Assembly (NCBI RefSeq): GCF_011386835.1 | Contig: NC_088797.1 | Coordinates: 63,265,587 to 63,329,586, forward strand | Origin: Chrysemys picta bellii | Taxonomy: Eukaryota; Chordata; Testudines; Emydidae | Direction of reading: 5' to 3' | Length of the DNA stretch: 64,000 nucleotides | In this document: positions 60,603 through 64,000 of the stretch, one piece after another | How positions within the stretch are numbered: position 1 is the stretch's first letter | Layout of the letters: the number at the start of each line of letters is the position of its first letter | Program-made: the position numbers and the translations under genes | Notes under the pieces: model-generated | Database searches by the model: none | The model's input: only the letters and a program-made list of their open reading frames with translations | Told to the model about the DNA's origin: nothing

Positions 60603-62023
60603 ATACTACAGGACAATGCGTGTGGTGTTCATAGTGCTCATAATTGCCGCGGTGATCTGAGCTGGCTCCATGATCCTAGTGCTAGCTATGGCGCCTGGTC
60701 TGAAAAAAGGCACGAAACTAGTATCTGACGGACCAGGGGAAGGAGGGAGGGAGGGCCGAGTGACGACATGGCGTAGAGGTACAGGGAATTAAAATCAAGA
60801 AAGGTGGCTGTGCATCAGGGAGAAACACAAACAACTGTCACACAGAATGGTCCCCGCAAAGATTAAACTGAAAACCCTGGGCTTAGCAGGCCGTTGATTT
60901 CACGGAGGGAGGGGAAGCAAATGAATACAGAACAAATCTATTTTTTACATCTTAAGCTGGCAGCTGACGGTGCAGCATGACTGATAGCCACTGCAGTACG
61001 ACAACGACGGATATCAATCATAATATGCCATCTTCTACCAAAAGGCAAGGGGCTGCTGCTGTGTAGCAATGCAGCCCCACGTCTGCCAGCCCCACGTCTG
61101 CCAGCCCCCAGATCGCCCTCGGCCTCTTCTGGGTGCTTAGCAGACAATACTGGGCGATTGGCAGAAAATAGCATACTACGACTGATAGGCATCATCTTCG
61201 AGACAGTTGCATGTCTGCCCAGGTGCCCATGATTGACAGCCACTGCAGTACGACAACGATGGTTACCAGTCGTAATATACCATCTTCTACCAAAAGGCAA
61301 GGGGCTGGTGCAATGCAGCCCTACGGCTGCCAGCCCCACGGTTACCAGTCATGCTGCACCATCTACCGCCAAAAGGCAGTTAGCTGCTGCTGCTGTGTAG
61401 CAATGCAGTACCAGGTCTGCCGGCACCCAGATGACATATGGTGACGGTGAGCTGATCTGAGCGGGCTCCATGCTTGCCGTGGTATGTTGTCTGCACAGGT
61501 AACCCAGGTAAAAAGGCGCGAATCTATTGTCTGCCGGTGCTCTGACGGAGGGAGAGGGGCCTGACGACATGTACCCAGAACCCCCAGCGACACTGTTTTG
61601 CATCATTCAGGCATTGGGATCTCAACCCAGAATTCCAATGTGCGGTGGAGTCTGCAGGAACTGTGGGATAGCTACCCATAGTGCAATGCTCCGGAAGTTG
61701 ACGCTAGCCTCGGTACTGTGGACGCGGTCCGCCAACTAGAGCACTTAGAGCATTTTATGTGGGGACACACACAATCGGCTGTATACAACCGATTCCTATA
61801 AAACCGGCTTCTATAAATTCGACCTAATTTCGTAGTGTAGACATACCCTATACTAGGGCTCCCACCAGTGCTAACACCAGCTCAGCAGAACTGGTGGGGA
61901 AATTTGGTTAAACCTAGATTAGGTTTGAGAGAAAATGCAAATAATAAAATAGCAGAAATGCTGACAAGTGAATTAGATCCCTAGAATTATTTTTGAGTTA
62001 AAAACCTCAGGTGTTACTAACAA

Positions 62024-62829
62024 TTAATCAGGGCTGTCAATTAATCACTGTTAATTCAAGTGATTACCTCAAAACAAATTAACTTGATTAAAAAATTAAT
62101 TGTGATTAACTGCAGTTTTAATCACACAGTTAAACAATAATAGAATACCAATTTAAATGTATTATAAATAGTTTGGGTGTTTTTCTGCATTTTCAAATAT
62201 ATTAATTTCAACTGCACAGAATACAAAATGTACAGTGCTCACTTTATATCTTTATTACAAATATTTGCACTGTAAAAAAGAAAAATAGTATTTTTCAATT
62301 CACCTCATACAAGTACTGTAGTACAATCTCTTTATCATGAAAGTACAACTTACAAATTAGATTTTTTTTGTTACGTAACTGCATTCAAAAAAACAAAACA
62401 ATGTAAAACTTTAGCGCCTACAAGTCCACTCAGTCCTACTTCTTGTTCAGCCAATCACTAAGACAAACAAGTTTGTTTACATTTACAGGAGATAATGCTG
62501 CCTGCTACTTATTTACAATGTCACTTGAAAGTGAGAACAGGCATTCACATGGCACTGTTGCAGCCAGCGTTGCAAGGTATTTATCTGCCAAATATGTTAA
62601 ACATCCTTATGCCCCGTCATGCTTCGACTTGCAAATATTTGTAATAAAAAATAATTATATAAAGTGAGCATTGTATTCTGCATTGTAACTGAAATCAATA
62701 TATTTGAAAATGTAAAAAAACATCCAAAAATACTCATAATAAATTTAAATTGGTACTCTATTATTGTTTAACAGTGTGATTAAAACGGCAACTAATCGTG
62801 ATTAATTTTTTTAATAGTTTGACAGCCCT
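62024..62829. mobile_element. hAT derivative, AT-rich, 0.8 kb
   Basis: ACTAACAA occurs at 62016-62023 and 62830-62837 as a probable 8-bp duplication. The ends CAGGGCTGTCAA (62029) and TTTGACAGCCCT (62818-62829) are inverted repeats; five extra bases (ttaat) precede the left one. Subterminal blocks repeat in inverse: ataccaatttaaatgtatta with aaatttaaattggtact, and tttcaaatatattaatttca with tgaaatcaatatatttgaaa. A short central part (62460-62640) may derive from a transposase gene but holds no clear domain. Confidence 0.85.
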
Positions 62830-62839
62830 ACTAACAATA

Positions 62840-63660
62840 CACATAATGAACTTCAGATTTAAATGAAAAGAATACATATATAGGGATAGTTTTGACCCCC
62901 ATCCTGGCCTCTGTGCATTGCTGCATTAGCATACAAGGACTGTACAGGAACCACAACTGGCTCTACACTGCCCCTTGCAAGTCCTAGTTACACCAGAGGC
63001 TGCTCTAACTATACTGATGGCAGTTTCAATCCATAGAGCAGCCCAGAATTTGGAGCCACCTTTGCACTACCTCACCTAACCTGCTGGAGGTACAGCACAC
63101 AATCAAATCCACTTGCTTTAACTGGATCCTAAGTAAGACTCAAGAGAAGACTGCACCCCTTCTGGGTCCCCCAGGCTGGCTGATTATTTAAAAAAGGTGA
63201 ATTTGAGGGCATTTCCTTGGGTGAGTGTGTGCTTCTCATTCATTACACTTCTCTGTTACTGCAAAGATTCTCAGTTGTGACTGCAAGAATCAAAGAAATG
63301 AATCACTATCAATGCACAAAGCAGTCATTTGCTGCTGCCACCTGTTAAGTACAGAAACAGCAGTTTAATCCTAGTAAACTGCAAATAAACACTAAGAATT
63401 TGCTTTTTTTCTTCAAACTCTTTGCAAACATCAATTAAAAATCATGTTAACTTTTCAGAAGTGCTAAGCTTTGTGCATAAATGTGTATTTAGAAGGCTCA
63501 GCCATCACTTGGGATGAGCACTAAAAGGTATTACTTCGCAATACATCACAAGAGCATCCAAAGGCCCCAGTTAAGGTCACGGCCCTATTGCGTTAGGTAC
63601 TGCTCCAGCACATATGAAGACCTGATCCCTGCAGAAGGAGTTTACATAAAGGAAAAACAG
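62840..63660. other. Intergenic or intronic, no feature recognised
   Basis: There are stops in all frames and no repeat family is recognised. If the exon at 63663-63851 is real, this is intron of that gene. Confidence 0.4.
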
Positions 63661-63662
63661 AC

Positions 63663-63851
63663 CTGGATTTATAGAGCTTTTTCTCCTGCAGTGATGAAAT
63701 TGGGCCACTCATAGGCTGGGTGGGATTCTCCACGCTCTCACTTGGACAAATTTCCATGGAATCTGCTTGCGACTGCTCGTAAGTCTCCACATTCACATCC
63801 ATTGGCATGCTCACGTCCAGCTTAGAGGGAGGCTTATTGTGCTTGGTGCTG
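63663..63851 (-). CDS. Candidate internal exon of an unidentified gene
   Basis: On the - strand, a pyrimidine-rich tract ends in TTTCTGCAG immediately before 63851, and AG|GTCTGT follows at 63663/63662. The 189 nt are open in one frame, giving about 62 codons. The exon starts STKHNKPPSKLDV and ends EKKLYKS plus two bases of a split codon, so both flanking introns are phase 2 and the exon could be skipped without a frame change. The acceptor is a CAGCAG tandem, which often yields two products differing by one residue. I do not recognise the protein. It is hydrophilic and rich in Ser, Pro, Met and Glu, with no domain visible. The surrounding 1.2 kb is free of known repeats. It could still be a chance frame. 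Confidence 0.45.
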
Positions 63852-64000
63852 CTGCAGAAACAAAACCCTCCTTTCAGGAGCTGCCAACTGCCTCCAAGTC
63901 AGCTTAGGCTCAAGGGCCCAAGGTCATTTGATCAGGAGGCTACAAAACAAATTAAGTAAAACAGGCTCAGGAGAGTCAGAGGGGGCTAGCAGAAGGCAGC
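63852..64000. other. Window end, no feature recognised
   Basis: The stretch contains the polypyrimidine tract of the candidate exon (on the - strand). Nothing else is evident. Confidence 0.4.

Larger units (their letters stand above)
56408..61848 (+). mobile_element. Harbinger DNA transposon, near full length, 5.4 kb
   Basis: The inverted ends are GGCCTGGTCTACACTACGAG and the complement of CGTAGTGTAGACATACCC. TAT occurs on both sides (56405-56407 and 61849-61851), consistent with a 3-bp duplication. It contains the two Harbinger genes facing each other: a Myb-like protein on + (57541-59513) and a transposase on - (59674-60602). A solo LTR (56511-57256) has inserted near the left end. Both genes are damaged, so the copy is not autonomous. 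Confidence 0.92.

Overview
The window reads as vertebrate nuclear DNA, most probably from a turtle; a crocodilian is less likely. The evidence is the repeat content: CR1 LINE copies, one ending in the diagnostic ATTCTATG octamer; Harbinger elements with a Myb gene and transposase on opposite strands; many hAT-type non-autonomous elements with exact 8-bp target duplications; a Tx1-like LINE; a Penelope-like element; and several solo LTRs. No bacterial gene structure is present.

Only one gene is secure. It is a two-exon MSX-class homeobox gene on the + strand (coding exons 39300-39732 and 41028-41449, 284 residues). The homeodomain is almost invariant for the family. The N-terminus carries an Engrailed-homology repressor motif, and the C-terminal tail fits MSX3 better than MSX1 or MSX2. 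A CCAAT/CRE/TATA-like promoter lies about 550 bp upstream. The 5' leader holds a minisatellite, and the 3' UTR holds a 180-bp hAT insertion. A second, unidentified gene may reach the window on the - strand, because 63663-63851 looks like an internal exon of 189 nt with good splice sites.

Layout. 1-6.0 kb: broken Ty3/gypsy reverse transcriptase, RNase H and integrase, LTR-like sequence, an antisense solo LTR, CR1 and Harbinger fragments, and a Penelope-like element with two inverted hammerhead-like motifs. 6.0-13.3 kb: two hAT elements with internal minisatellites flank a 5.7-kb relic bounded by about 250-bp inverted repeats. That relic carries a decayed gene for a cysteine-rich protein and is split by a solo LTR. 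13.7-24.9 kb: LTR-like sequence, a hairpin repeat, and a 2.2-kb Harbinger derivative carrying tRNA-Val-like sequence and a nested hAT. 25-34 kb: two CR1 copies head to head, a further CR1, a hAT element and GC-rich degenerate repeats. 34.2-47.8 kb: a strikingly repeat-poor block centred on the MSX gene. 47.8-53.7 kb: palindromic miniature elements, LTR-like sequence and the Tx1-like LINE. 54.2-62.8 kb: CR1 with a nested antisense CR1, a near-complete 5.4-kb Harbinger split by a solo LTR, and a hAT derivative.

The transposon genes are decayed and no working mobile element is evident. The biology of the window centres on the MSX gene and its flanking repeat-poor DNA. The most unusual items are the cysteine-rich-protein element with long inverted repeats, the tRNA-Val sequence carried in a Harbinger element, and the hammerhead-like motifs.
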